From Rhodoblastus sp963710275 (GTDB taxonomy: Bacteria; Pseudomonadota; Alphaproteobacteria; Rhizobiales; Beijerinckiaceae): 64,000 nt of DNA. Positions 1-9,710 of the stretch are shown one piece after another. The number at the start of each line of letters is the position of its first letter. The first letter of the stretch is position 1. Where the stretch lies: positions 620,001 through 684,000 of the forward strand of contig CAVPZS010000005.1 of assembly GCA_963710275.1 (NCBI GenBank), in the 5' to 3' direction. A program made the translations under genes and the position numbers. The notes under the pieces were generated by a model. The model saw only the letters and a list, made by a program, of their open reading frames with translations. It did no database searches and was not told where the DNA came from.

Positions 1-311
1 TCGATGTGATGGCGGGCGTGATCGACCAGATGCAGGTAATTGACGCCTGAAGGGCAGGTGGTCATGCAGGACAGGCAGGTGAGGCAGCGGTCGATGTGCT
101 TGACCTCCTCGGCCGAGGCCGCCCGGTCGTTCTCAAGCATGTCCTTGATGAGGTAGATGCGGCCGCGCGGGCTGTCGAGTTCGTCGCCGAGCAGCGTATA
201 GGTCGGGCATGTCGCGGTGCAGAAGCCGCAATGCACACAGGCGCGCAGGATTTTTTCGCTCTCCCGCGTGTCGGAGTCAGCGAGCTGGACCAGGGAGAAA
301 TGCGTCTGCAT
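1..311 (-). CDS. glcF: Glycolate oxidase iron-sulfur subunit GlcF (partial, C-terminus outside window)
   Basis: Only the first 103 codons are present; the gene runs off the left edge. The product starts MQTHFSLVQLADS and carries two cysteine clusters typical of a 2x[4Fe-4S] ferredoxin-like domain: CVHCGFCTATCP near residue 25 and CLTCLSCMTTCP near residue 75. GlcF passes electrons from the flavin subunits GlcD and GlcE of membrane-linked glycolate dehydrogenase to the quinone pool. The ATG at 311 lies 4 bases after the glcE stop, so glcD-glcE-glcF form one operon. The family and start are seen directly; the electron-transfer role is from family knowledge. Confidence 0.93.
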   Translation of the reverse strand, partial: MQTHFSLVQLADSDTRESEKILRACVHCGFCTATCPTYTLLGDELDSPRGRIYLIKDMLENDRAASAEEVKHIDRCLTCLSCMTTCPSGVNYLHLVDHARHHI

Positions 312-315
312 GAGG

Positions 316-1545
316 CTACCAGCCCTCCCGCATGCGGCCCGGGTTCAGCACGCCCTCGGGATCGAAATTGGATTTGACGCGTCGGCTGAGGCTCGCCAGC
401 GCCGCTTCCTCGGGTTGGAACACTTCGGTTTGAGAGCGAAGCTCCTCGCTGGCGACAACCAGAGTGGCGTGACCGCCGACCTGCCTCAAAATGGCGCGGA
501 GCGCATCGGCGCCGCCGTCCTCTCCCGCCTCGGCCGGGTCGAGGCTGAGCCAGACGAGGCCGCCGCCCCAATCGAAAAACGCTTCGGCCGAGGCACATTT
601 TTCGCGGATTTTTTGCAGGACGGCCGGCGACGCGCTGGGGGTGGGACACAGGCGCCACACCAGACGGTCTCTCGCGGGGAGCAGGTTGCGCACCTGGGAG
701 ATCTCGCGCCAGAACAGGGTGGTCGCGTCGGCGCCGAGCCGCGCGCCGGAACCAAAAAGCTTTTCCAGCTCCTCCGCGCGAAAGGCGATGGAGGGCGCCG
801 GCCCCTCGACGCGCAAGGCGGTCAGACCATTGCCGCCGGCCGCATCGCCGAAGCGCGAGCGCCGGGCGACAGCCGCGGGCAGATGAGCCGCCGCGGAAAC
901 TTCATACGGCGTGTTCAAGGCCCGCGCCAGCAGCTGGATCGCGGCCTCGTCGGTCAGGCCGGGAAGCAGCAAGGTGCAGGCGGTTTCCGGCCGGGGCATG
1001 ACCTTGAGCGTCACTTCCGTCAGCAGCGCCAGCGTTCCGTAGGAGCCCGCCATCAGTTTGCACATGTCATAGCCGGTAACGTTCTTCACCACCTTGCCGC
1101 CGGCTTTGAAAATCTCCCCACGGCCGTTGATTGCGGAAAAGCCCAAAAAATAGTCGCGCGCGGCGCCGGCGCGCAGGCGGCGAGGCCCAGCGAGATTGCA
1201 GGCCAGCACCCCGCCAAGCGTTGGCGCGCCCAGTCTTGATTGTTCCGCGTTCAGCAAGCCGCGCCAGTCCGGCGGCTCGAAAGCCAGCATCTGGCCCTTT
1301 TTCGCCAGTTGCGCCTCGATTTCGGCCATGGGCGTGGCGGCGCGCGCAGTCAGGATCAATTCGGCCGGCTCGTAATCGATGATGCCGTTCAGGCCGGATA
1401 CGTCGAGGTCAAGATCGGCGCGCGTAAAACGCCCGAGAGTCCGCTTGCTGGCGCCGGCAAGGATTTCCAGCGATTTCTTCTCGGCGGCGGCCCATTGGAT
1501 CATTTCCGCGGCCTGGCCGGCATCCATGGGTTTGAGGCGGTTCAT
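316..1545 (-). CDS. glcE: Glycolate oxidase FAD-binding subunit GlcE
   Basis: This 409-residue protein has the FAD-binding type 4 (PCMH) fold of GlcE: an N-terminal segment with LEILAGASKRTLGR, then the region around LGGVLACNLAGPRRLRAGA that contacts FAD, and a C-terminal ending in FDPEGVLNPGRM, shared by GlcD and GlcE proteins. It is the second flavin subunit of glycolate dehydrogenase, which oxidises glycolate to glyoxylate. It sits between glcD (12 bases upstream) and glcF (4 bases downstream). Length is normal for the family and no frameshift is visible. In an organism with Calvin-cycle genes the likely job is salvage of glycolate from Rubisco oxygenase activity. Confidence 0.93.
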   Translation of the reverse strand: MNRLKPMDAGQAAEMIQWAAAEKKSLEILAGASKRTLGRFTRADLDLDVSGLNGIIDYEPAELILTARAATPMAEIEAQLAKKGQMLAFEPPDWRGLLNAEQSRLGAPTLGGVLACNLAGPRRLRAGAARDYFLGFSAINGRGEIFKAGGKVVKNVTGYDMCKLMAGSYGTLALLTEVTLKVMPRPETACTLLLPGLTDEAAIQLLARALNTPYEVSAAAHLPAAVARRSRFGDAAGGNGLTALRVEGPAPSIAFRAEELEKLFGSGARLGADATTLFWREISQVRNLLPARDRLVWRLCPTPSASPAVLQKIREKCASAEAFFDWGGGLVWLSLDPAEAGEDGGADALRAILRQVGGHATLVVASEELRSQTEVFQPEEAALASLSRRVKSNFDPEGVLNPGRMREGW

Positions 1546-1557
1546 GCGGCCATCCGG

Positions 1558-3048
1558 TCAGAAGCGGGGCAGATCGGGGAAACGCAGCTTTCCCGCATGG
1601 ACATGCATGGCGCCCAGTTCCGCGCAGCGGCAGAGCTGAGGAAAGACTTTTCCCGGATTGAGCAGGCTCTTGTCGTCAAAGGCGCATTTCAGCCTTTGCT
1701 GCTGGTTCAGGTCGCATTCGTTGAACATTGTGTCCATCAGGTCGCGCTTTTCGACGCCGACGCCATGCTCGCCGGTGAGGACGCCCCCGACCTCCACGCA
1801 GAGTCGCAGGATGTCCTGGCCGAATTGTTCCGCGCGATCGAGTTCTCCGGGCTGGTTGGCGTCGTAAAGGATGAGGGGGTGCAGGTTGCCGTCGCCGGCA
1901 TGGAAGACGTTGGCGACGCGCAGTCCATATTGCGCCTCCATCTGTTTCATCCGCAGCAGCACATCGCCGATCTTTTTCCTGGGTATGGTGCCGTCCATGC
2001 AGAGGTAGTCGGGCGAAATACGCCCGACCGCGGGAAAGGCCGCCTTGCGCCCAGCCCAGAACAGCAGGCGTTCCGCCTCTGACTGGCTGACCCGGCAGGA
2101 GGTCGCGCCATGCTCTCCGGCGATCGCCTCCACGCTGGCGATGAGATGGTTGACCTCCGCCTGGCAGCCGTCGAGCTCCACGATCAGCAGCGCTTCGACA
2201 TCGAGCGGATAGCCGGCGTGGACAAAGGCTTCCGCCGCTTCGACGGCCAGCCGGTCCATCATTTCCATGCCGCCGGGAATGATTCCCGCGGCGATGACGG
2301 CGGCGACGCAATGGCCGGCGCCCTCGACCGTGGGAAAGCCGATCATCAGCGCCCGCGCCCCCGGCGGCGTCGGCAGCAGTCGGACCGTGACCTCTGTGAC
2401 GACGCCGAGCATGCCTTCCGAGCCGACCACGACGCCGAGCAGGTCATAGCCCGAGGCGTCGAAATGCTTGCCGCCGAGCCTCACGACCTCGCCGTCTATG
2501 GTCACCAGCTCGACGCCGATGACATTATTGGTGGTCAGGCCATATTTCAGGCAATGCACGCCGCCTGAATTTTCCGCGACATTGCCGCCGATGGTGCAGG
2601 CGATCTGGCTTGAAGGGTCGGGCGCGTAATAGAGCCCATGCGCCTGCACGGCATGGGTGACGCCGAGATTGGTGACGCCCGGCTGAACCACCGCGCAGCG
2701 ATTGGCGACGTCTATGTCGAGGATGCGCTTGAACTTGCCCATGCCCAAAAGCACCGCGTCCTCCAGCGGCAGGGCGCCGCCGGAGAGCGAGGTTCCCGCG
2801 CCGCGCGGGACGACCTTGATGTTGTTGGCCGAGCAATAGCGCATGACTTCGACGACCTGGGCGGTGGTCTCGGGCAGGACGACGACCATGGGAATTTGCC
2901 GATAGGCGGTCAGGGCGTCGCATTCGAAGGCGCGGCGCTCGCGTTCCGACTCGATGACGCCTTCGCCGGGCGCGATTTTCCGCAGCGCAGCGACGATCTC
3001 GCCGCGCCGGTCAAGAACCGCCCGATCGGGCGCGGGCATCAGGATCAT
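1558..3048 (-). CDS. glcD: Glycolate oxidase FAD-linked subunit GlcD
   Basis: A 496-residue flavoprotein of the FAD-linked oxidase family (D-lactate/glycolate dehydrogenase type). The pyrophosphate-binding loop is seen as VPRGAGTSLSGGALP near residue 85, and the C-terminal FAD-oxidase domain contains HAGDGNLHPLILYD and LTGEHGVGVEKRDLM. It is the catalytic subunit that oxidises glycolate to glyoxylate. The ATG at 3048 is preceded by GGAAGG at good spacing; an ATG three codons downstream is an alternative. It is the first gene of glcDEF and is divergent from the aminotransferase gene, sharing a 129-base upstream region. No frameshift is seen. Confidence 0.95.
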   Translation of the reverse strand: MILMPAPDRAVLDRRGEIVAALRKIAPGEGVIESERERRAFECDALTAYRQIPMVVVLPETTAQVVEVMRYCSANNIKVVPRGAGTSLSGGALPLEDAVLLGMGKFKRILDIDVANRCAVVQPGVTNLGVTHAVQAHGLYYAPDPSSQIACTIGGNVAENSGGVHCLKYGLTTNNVIGVELVTIDGEVVRLGGKHFDASGYDLLGVVVGSEGMLGVVTEVTVRLLPTPPGARALMIGFPTVEGAGHCVAAVIAAGIIPGGMEMMDRLAVEAAEAFVHAGYPLDVEALLIVELDGCQAEVNHLIASVEAIAGEHGATSCRVSQSEAERLLFWAGRKAAFPAVGRISPDYLCMDGTIPRKKIGDVLLRMKQMEAQYGLRVANVFHAGDGNLHPLILYDANQPGELDRAEQFGQDILRLCVEVGGVLTGEHGVGVEKRDLMDTMFNECDLNQQQRLKCAFDDKSLLNPGKVFPQLCRCAELGAMHVHAGKLRFPDLPRF

Positions 3049-3177
3049 GGCGCGCCTTCCCTGTTTGGTCTTTTGCTTCCGGTTTCCGGATTGTATGAGA
3101 GACGAAGCATTCTAGGCATGGATTGAACTTTAGCAAACGGCGACACGACAACTCACGTGCGCAAAAAGGTCGGGTGA

Positions 3178-4335
3178 ATGCCTAATTCCATTTTCAGCTC
3201 CTGCGGAACCTCGATTTTCGAAATCATGTCGCGCCTGTCCGATCAGCATGGCGCGATCAACCTGGGGCAGGGGTTTCCCGAGGGGCTTGAGCCGGAAGAA
3301 TTGATCGAGGCCGCCGTCGAGGCCATGCGGGCCGGGCCGCATCAATATCCGCCGATGATGGGCCTGCCGGCGCTGCGCCAGGCGGTCGCGGAAAACGCCC
3401 GTCGTTTCCTTGGCCTGGAAGCGGATTGGGAAAAGGAGATCCTCGTCACCTCGGGAGCGACCGAAGCCCTCTGCGACGCTTTCCTCGGCCTGCTCGAACG
3501 CGGCGACGAAGTCATCGTTTTCGAGCCGGTCTATGACAGCTACGGCCCGATCATCCGCCGTGCCGGCTGCAACCCCGTGCCGGTTCGGTTGGAGCCGCCG
3601 GACTGGACCCTGCCGCGCGAAAGGATCCTGGCGGCGATCACGCCGCGCACGCGCGCCATTGTCGTGAACACGCCGATGAATCCAATCGGCAAGATGTTCG
3701 ATGCGGAGGAATTGCGCTTTCTCGCCGACTGCATGCTGCGCCACGACCTCGTCGCCATCGCCGACGAAGTCTATGAGCATCTCGTCTTCGACGGCCGCAA
3801 GCACGTCAGTCTCTTTGCCTTTCCCGACGTCCGCGACCGCGTCGTCCGGATCGGTTCGGCCGGCAAGACCTTTTCCGTCACTGGCTGGAAGGTCGGCTAT
3901 GTGATGGCCGACGCCCGCCTGCTGACGCCCATCGCCCGCGCCCATCAATTCGTGACTTTCACCACATCGCCGGCCCTGCAGGCCGCGGTCGCCGTGGGGT
4001 TGCGCCTGCCGGACGCCTATTTCATCGGCTTGAAAAACGCCTTGCAAACCCGCCGGGATCTTCTGGTCGCAGGCCTGCGCCAGGTTGGTTTCGACCCCCA
4101 GCCGGCACCGGCGACCTATTTCGTCACCTCGTCCTTCGAAAAACTCGACGGCGGCGGCGACGAGGCATTTTGCCGCCGGATGACCATCGAGGCGGGCGTG
4201 ACGGCCGTGCCGCTCTCCGCCTTTTATTCACAACATGGGCCGGCCGGTCACCTGCGCTTCTGTTTCGCCAAAACCCAGCCGACGCTGGAGGCGGCGGTCG
4301 CAAAACTCGCCGCCTGGCGTCGCAGGCGGCTCTAG
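3178..4335 (+). CDS. PLP-dependent class I/II aminotransferase (methionine/kynurenine type)
   Basis: A 385-residue fold-type I aminotransferase. The N-terminal substrate region reads INLGQGFPEG, as in kynurenine and methionine aminotransferases (YbdL type). The PLP aspartate lies in AIADEVYEHLVFDG, the PLP lysine in SAGKTFSVTGWKVGY, and the C-terminal arginine in HLRFCFAKT. It transfers an amino group from an amino acid to a 2-oxo acid; the exact substrate cannot be read from sequence. It is divergent from glcD, so amination of glyoxylate made by the glc products is a reasonable but unproven role. Its stop codon overlaps the stop of the convergent gene at 4332-4760. Confidence 0.88.
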   Translation: MPNSIFSSCGTSIFEIMSRLSDQHGAINLGQGFPEGLEPEELIEAAVEAMRAGPHQYPPMMGLPALRQAVAENARRFLGLEADWEKEILVTSGATEALCDAFLGLLERGDEVIVFEPVYDSYGPIIRRAGCNPVPVRLEPPDWTLPRERILAAITPRTRAIVVNTPMNPIGKMFDAEELRFLADCMLRHDLVAIADEVYEHLVFDGRKHVSLFAFPDVRDRVVRIGSAGKTFSVTGWKVGYVMADARLLTPIARAHQFVTFTTSPALQAAVAVGLRLPDAYFIGLKNALQTRRDLLVAGLRQVGFDPQPAPATYFVTSSFEKLDGGGDEAFCRRMTIEAGVTAVPLSAFYSQHGPAGHLRFCFAKTQPTLEAAVAKLAAWRRRRL

Positions 4336-4760
4336 CCCCGCATATGCGCCGGCGGCTGCGGGTTGTTCTCGGGGTTGGTGTCGTATTTCTGCAGCTTTTC
4401 CACGATCCCGCCGCCGACCAGCGGCGACAGGTCCGCCTCCAGCGCCTCGGCCTTGGCCCTGGGGTACACTTCCGCGCCTTCGATGTAGCAGGTGAAGATT
4501 TTCTGGTGCTTGGCCTTCTTCGCCGGGTCTTCGATGGTCACCTTGGTCCACTTGTAGAGCGGGAACTTCTCCACCCCTTCTTTTTCGGCCTCGGCGCAAT
4601 AATTGGCGAAGGCTTCATACTGGCTGCCGATCGCGGTCTTGTGCCGCGCCAGAACGTCCATCAACGCACCGAGAGCGGGGTCGGAAGGGTTGTCGTGCGC
4701 CAACGCGGCAAAGCCGTCCGCCAAGGTGATTCGGATCTGAAAATCCCATTCGCTGCTCAT
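4332..4760 (-). CDS. Conserved-looking hypothetical protein, 142 aa
   Basis: I do not recognise this protein. It begins MSSEWDFQIRITLADGFAAL, is soluble with no signal peptide or membrane segment, and is rich in Lys, Glu and Ala. Notable short motifs are FPLYKWTKVTIEDP and FTCYIEGAEVYPRAKAEA, and the tail is Pro/Asn rich. It is convergent with the aminotransferase gene, the two stop codons sharing the sequence CTAG at 4332-4335, and divergent from glgP. Codon use resembles the neighbours and the frame is open over its full length, so it is probably real. No function is assigned. Confidence 0.7.
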   Translation of the reverse strand: MSSEWDFQIRITLADGFAALAHDNPSDPALGALMDVLARHKTAIGSQYEAFANYCAEAEKEGVEKFPLYKWTKVTIEDPAKKAKHQKIFTCYIEGAEVYPRAKAEALEADLSPLVGGGIVEKLQKYDTNPENNPQPPAHMRG

Positions 4761-4940
4761 TTTTTAGAACTCTCTTGTTTTGGCGCCAGCGTGAATATGT
4801 CGCCGGCTGTTTCGCTTATCAAGAGATCGCCAGCCGTGCTGGCGCCTCCAGCGTCAATGAACTAACATTGGGGCCATGAACCCATGGGTCCAGCCGCGCT
4901 TTCATCGTGGGACCCGCCCGCGAAAAATGGAATTGACCGC

Positions 4941-7441
4941 ATGAACGAACTGACGCGTCACGCCCTGACCATCCAAGCCGCCGAGTCGGAAAACGCCGGC
5001 GAGGAGCGCGAGGCGCAGATCGTCCGCCTGCGCGACGCAGTGCTGGAAAAGCTGACCTATTCGGTCGGCAAGGACCGCAACGCCGCCAGCGAGCGCGACT
5101 GGTTCGTCGCCGTGGCGCTCGCCGCGCGCGACCGGATCGTCAATGACTGGATGGTTTCCGTGCGCGGCAATTACCGCGATAACAGGCGCCGGGTCTATTA
5201 TCTCTCGCTGGAATTCCTGATCGGCCGGCTGCTGATCGACGCCCTGACCAATCTCGATCTGGTCGAGCCCATGCGCGCGGCCCTGGCCACGCTCGACATC
5301 GACCTCGACAAGCTGCGCAACGTAGAGCCCGACGCGGCCCTGGGCAATGGCGGCCTCGGCCGTCTGGCCGCCTGTTTCATGGAAAGCATGGCGACGCTGT
5401 CGATCGCGGCCCACGGCTATGGCATCCGTTACGACAACGGCCTGTTCCGCCAGACCATCAATGACGGTTGGCAGCACGAATATCCCGAGGATTGGCTGGA
5501 TTTCGGCAATCCCTGGGAATTCCCGCGACCCGAGGTCAATTACGCCATCGGCTTCGGCGGCGTGGTGGACAGCGCGCCGCGCCCCCACGGCCTGTCGGCG
5601 CAGATCTGGCGGCCCTCGGAAACCGTGCAGGCGGTGGCCTATGACACGCCGGTCGTCGGCTGGCGCGGCGCCCACGTCAACACCCTGCGTCTATGGTCCG
5701 CGCGCGCCGCCGATCCGCTGCGCCTCGACGTGTTCAACCAGGGCGATTATGTCGGCGCCCTGGCTGATCGCGTGCGCGCCGAATCCATTTCCAAGATCCT
5801 CTATCCGAGCAACTCCACCCCGGCCGGCCAGGAATTGCGGCTGCGGCAGGAATATTTCTTCGCCTCGGCCTCGTTGCAGGACCTCACGCGCCGCCATCTG
5901 AAGCAGTTCGGCGACATCGAGACCCTGGCGGAAAAGGCGGCGATCCAGCTCAATGACACCCATCCGGCCATCGGCGTCGCCGAACTGATGCGCCTGCTGG
6001 TCGACGTACACGGGCTGGATTGGGACCGCGCCTGGGAAATCACCCAGGCGACCTTCTCCTATACCAACCATACGCTGTTGCCGGAGGCGCTGGAGACCTG
6101 GCCGGCGCCGCTGATGGAGCGCCTGCTGCCGCGCCACATGCAAATCATCTATCTGATCAACGCCAAGCATCTCGACAAACTGCGCGCCCAGGGCATGGAG
6201 GACGCCGGAAAGCTGTCGTCCCTGTCGCTGATCGACGAGCATAACGGGCGCCATGTGCGCATGGGCCATCTGGCCTTCCTCGGCTCGCACAAGGTCAATG
6301 GCGTGTCGGCAACTGCATACCGATCTCGTCAAGGAGACGGTGTTTCGCGACCTCAACGAGATATTCCCTGACCGCATCGTCAACAAGACCAATGGCGTCA
6401 CCTTCCGCCGATGGCTGTTCGAGGCCAATCCGAGCCTGACGCGCCTGCTGGTCGAGACCATCGGAAAATCGGTGCTGGACGACCCGATGGCGCTGCAGAA
6501 GCTTGAGCCCTTCGCGCTCGACCTCGATTTCCAGTCGCGCTACGCCGCCGCCCGTCAGGTCAACAAGGAGGCGCTCGCGAAGGTCATCGCCGACCGGCTG
6601 CTGATCAAGGTCGACCCGACCGCCCTGTTCGACGTGCAGATCAAGCGAATCCACGAATACAAGCGGCAGTTGCTCAATATCCTTGAGACCATCGCCCTCT
6701 ACAACGAAATCCGCGCCCAACCCATGCGCGACTTTGTGCCGCGGGTGAAAATATTCGCCGGCAAGGCGGCGGCGAGCTATCATACGGCCAAGCTGATCAT
6801 CAAGCTCGCCAATGACGTGGCGCGCGTGGTCAACAACGATCCGACGGTGCGGGACTTGCTGAAAGTGGTGTTCCTGCCCAATTACAACGTCAGCCTCGCG
6901 GAATCGATCATTCCGGCGGCCGACCTGTCGGAGCAGATATCGACGGCTGGCATGGAAGCCTCGGGCACCGGCAACATGAAGATGGCGCTCAATGGCGCGC
7001 TGACCATCGGCACGCTGGACGGCGCCAATGTCGAGATCAAGGCAGCGCGTCGGCGACGATCAACATCTTCATTTTCGGCATGACGGCGGAAAGGTCGCGG
7101 CGCGCCGGTCGCGCGGCATCGACGCCCGCGAAACCATCGCGGCATCGCCCGTTTTGCGTGAGGTGCTGGCCTCCATCGCCGATGGCGCCTTTTCGCCGGA
7201 TGACCGCAATCGCTATGCTTCGCTCGTCGACGTGTTGACCTATCACGACCACTTCCTGGTCACGGCCGATTTCGACGCCTATGTCGCCGCCCAGCAGTCG
7301 GTATCGCGCCGCTGGCGCGACCGCAAGTCCTGGTGGCGTTCGGCCATTCTCAACACGGCCCGCACCGGCTGGTTCTCGTCGGACCGCACCATTGCGGAAT
7401 ATGCGGCCGATATTTGGAAGGTTCCGGTTCGCCAGTCATGA
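4941..7441 (+). CDS. glgP: Glycogen phosphorylase GlgP (reading frame broken by indels)
   Basis: GlgP releases glucose-1-phosphate from the non-reducing ends of glycogen with PLP as cofactor. The family is clear from YYLSLEFLIGRLL, GNGGLGRLAACFMESMA, QLNDTHPAIGVAELMR and the PLP-lysine region EASGTGNMKMALNGAL. About 832 residues result once frameshifts are resolved, a normal length. One-base insertions are inferred near 6305, 7044 and 7061 and a one-base deletion near 7092, because motifs continue in another frame on each side. I chose the ATG at 4941 (MNELTRHAL); an in-frame ATG at 4884 would add 19 residues. The stop overlaps the glgB start as ATGA, so the two are translationally coupled. 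It is the first gene of the glycogen operon. Confidence 0.93.
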
Positions 7442-9635
7442 CGTCATGCCAGAGCCGGGTCTCGGACCCGGATGTCGAAGGGATCGTCGCCGGACGGCAT
7501 CCCGACCCCTTTGCCGTGCTCGGTCCACATGAGCAGGCGGACGGCTGCGCCTTGCGCGCTTTTGCGCCGGGGGCGCAAAGGCTGACGGCGCTGTTGCCGG
7601 ACGGCGGCGCCATCGAACTGGAACCGCGCGGCGACTCCGGCTTTTTTGAGGGTTTTACCGCCTCGCGGCCGCCTTCCTACCGCCTGCGCGCCGAAAACTC
7701 AGGCGGCGTCTGGGAATGGGACGATCCCTATCGTTTTGGTCCGATCCTCGGCCCGATGGACGACTATCTTCTGGTGGAAGGCGCGCATCTCGAGCTTTAC
7801 GCGCGGCTCGGCGCGCACGCGATCGCCCACGAGGGCGCCGAAGGCGTGCATTTCTCCGTCTGGGCGCCCGCACGCCCTCCGGGTTTCGGTGGTTGGCGGC
7901 TTCAACTTCTGGAATGGCCGCCAGCATCCCCTCCGCAAGCGCATCGACAGCGGCTTGTGGGAAATCTTCATTCCCGGAATCGCCGAGGGCGAGCTGTACA
8001 AGTTTGAAATTCACTCGGCCGCCGGCGACATCATGCCCTTGAAGGCCGACCCGTTCGGCATTGAAGCGCAGATGCGGCCCTCGACCGCCTCCGTCGTCTC
8101 GCGCGACGACGATTTCCAGTGGACCGACGCCGAATATCTGGCAGAGCGCGGCCGCCGCGACATGAGACGCAGCGCCATTTCGATCTATGAGGTCCATCTC
8201 GGCTCCTGGCGCAGGGGCGAGGACAACAGCTTCCTCAGCTATGACGAGCTGGCGGACAGCCTGATCCCCTATGCGCGGGAGCAGGGCTTCACCCATCTCG
8301 AACTGCTGCCGATTTCCGAACATCCGCTCGACGCCTCCTGGGGTTACCAGCCGATCGGCCTGTTCGCGCCGACCTCGCGTTTCGGCGACGCCCAGGGGTT
8401 CAAGCGCTTTGTCGATCGCGCCCACGCCAATGGCCTTGGCGTCATCCTCGACTGGGTGCCGGCGCATTTCCCCACCGACGAGCACGGCCTGGCCTGGTTC
8501 GACGGCGAGCCGCTCTATGAACATGCCGATCCGCGCCGGGGATTCCATCCCGACTGGCAGACCGCGATCTATGACTTCGGCCGCCGGGAGGTGGCGAATT
8601 TCCTCGCCGTGAACGCGCTCTACTGGTTCGAGCGCTTCCATGTCGACGGGCTGCGCGTCGACGCCGTCGCCTCCATGCTCTACCTCGACTATTCGCGCAA
8701 GGCCGGGGAATGGGCGCCCAACGAGAAGGGCGGCAACGAGAACCTCGAAGCCGTGGCTTTCCTGCAAATGGTCAATACGCTGGTTTACCAGCGCTATCCC
8801 GGCGCGATGATGATCGCCGAGGAATCGACCTCCTGGCCCGGCGTTTCGCAACCCGTCCATGCCGGCGGCCTCGGCTTCGGCTTCAAATGGAATATGGGCT
8901 GGATGAACGACACCCTGCGCTACATGGCGCAGGATCCGGTCCATCGCCGCTATCACCATGACCGGCTGACCTTCGGCCTGCTTTACGCCTTTGCCGAGAA
9001 TTTCATCCTGCCCATCTCCCATGACGAGGTCGTGCACGGCAAGGGTTCGGTGATCGGCAAGATGCCCGGCGACGAATGGCAGAAATTCGCCAACGCCCGG
9101 GCCTATTTCGCCTTCATGTGGGGGCATCCGGGCAAGAAGCTCCTGTTCATGGGCCAGGAATTCGGCCAGACGCGCGAATGGAGCGAAGACGGCCCGCTCG
9201 ACTGGTGGCTGACGCAGTTCAAGGTTCATGAGGGCCTGAGCCGACTGGTGCGGCGACCTCAACCGCCTCTATCGGGCGACCCCCTCCCTGCATGTCCGCG
9301 ACTGCGAGGCCGAAGGCTTCCAATGGCTCGTGGTCGACGACAAGGACCAGTCGGTCTTCGCCTGGCTGCGGCGCGGCGGTCCCGATGATGCGCCCGTCGC
9401 CGTGATCGTCAATTTCACTCCCGTGCCGCGGGAAAACTACCGCATCGGCCTGCCCTCGGCGGGCCGCTGGCGCGAAATCTTCAACAGCGACGCGGGCATC
9501 TATGGCGGCGGCGGCCTCGGCAACCTGGGCGCGGTCCAGGCCGTGTCCGAGCCCTGGGGAGGCCTTCCCGCTTCGGCGGCGCTTCTGGCGCCGCCCTTGG
9601 CAGCTGTTTATCTGCAATTTGATCCGGAAGCTTGA
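7438..9635 (+). CDS. glgB: 1,4-alpha-glucan branching enzyme GlgB (frameshifted)
   Basis: GlgB makes alpha-1,6 branches in glycogen. The product has an N-terminal CBM48 region (VLGPHEQADGCALRAF, then FSVWAP) and a GH13 barrel with the catalytic Asp in GLRVDAVASMLYLDY, the Glu in MMIAEESTSWPGVS and the His-Asp pair in LPISHDEVVHGKGS. Resolved length is about 731 residues, typical of the family. Two single-base insertions are inferred, near 7871 (after FSVWAP, continuing LRVSVVGGFNFWNG) and near 9252 (continuing GDLNRLYRATPSLH). The ATG at 7438 overlaps the glgP stop by 4 bases. The next gene, glgC, starts after a short spacer. Confidence 0.94.
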
Positions 9636-9655
9636 TCCAGATTGACGCGGGGGAG

Positions 9656-9670
9656 TTACGTTTCACGTAA
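9656..9670. promoter_or_regulatory. Short inverted repeat upstream of glgC
   Basis: TTACGT-TTC-ACGTAA lies in the short spacer between glgB and glgC, ending about 40 bases before the glgC start. The two six-base arms are perfect. It could be an operator or a small mRNA hairpin at a gene boundary; no regulator is assigned. Confidence 0.3.
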
Positions 9671-9710
9671 ACTGTGATTCTCGGATGGAAAAATGGCCGG
9701 AGATCAAAAA

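Noticed and set aside
3130..4047. A minus-strand frame of 305 codons opposite the aminotransferase
   Set aside because: It is antisense to a clear PLP enzyme and has no ribosome site or motif.
6300..7100. Programmed ribosomal frameshifting in glgP and other genes
   Set aside because: No slippery heptamers or conserved position are seen; shifts occur at many unrelated genes, which points to sequence error.
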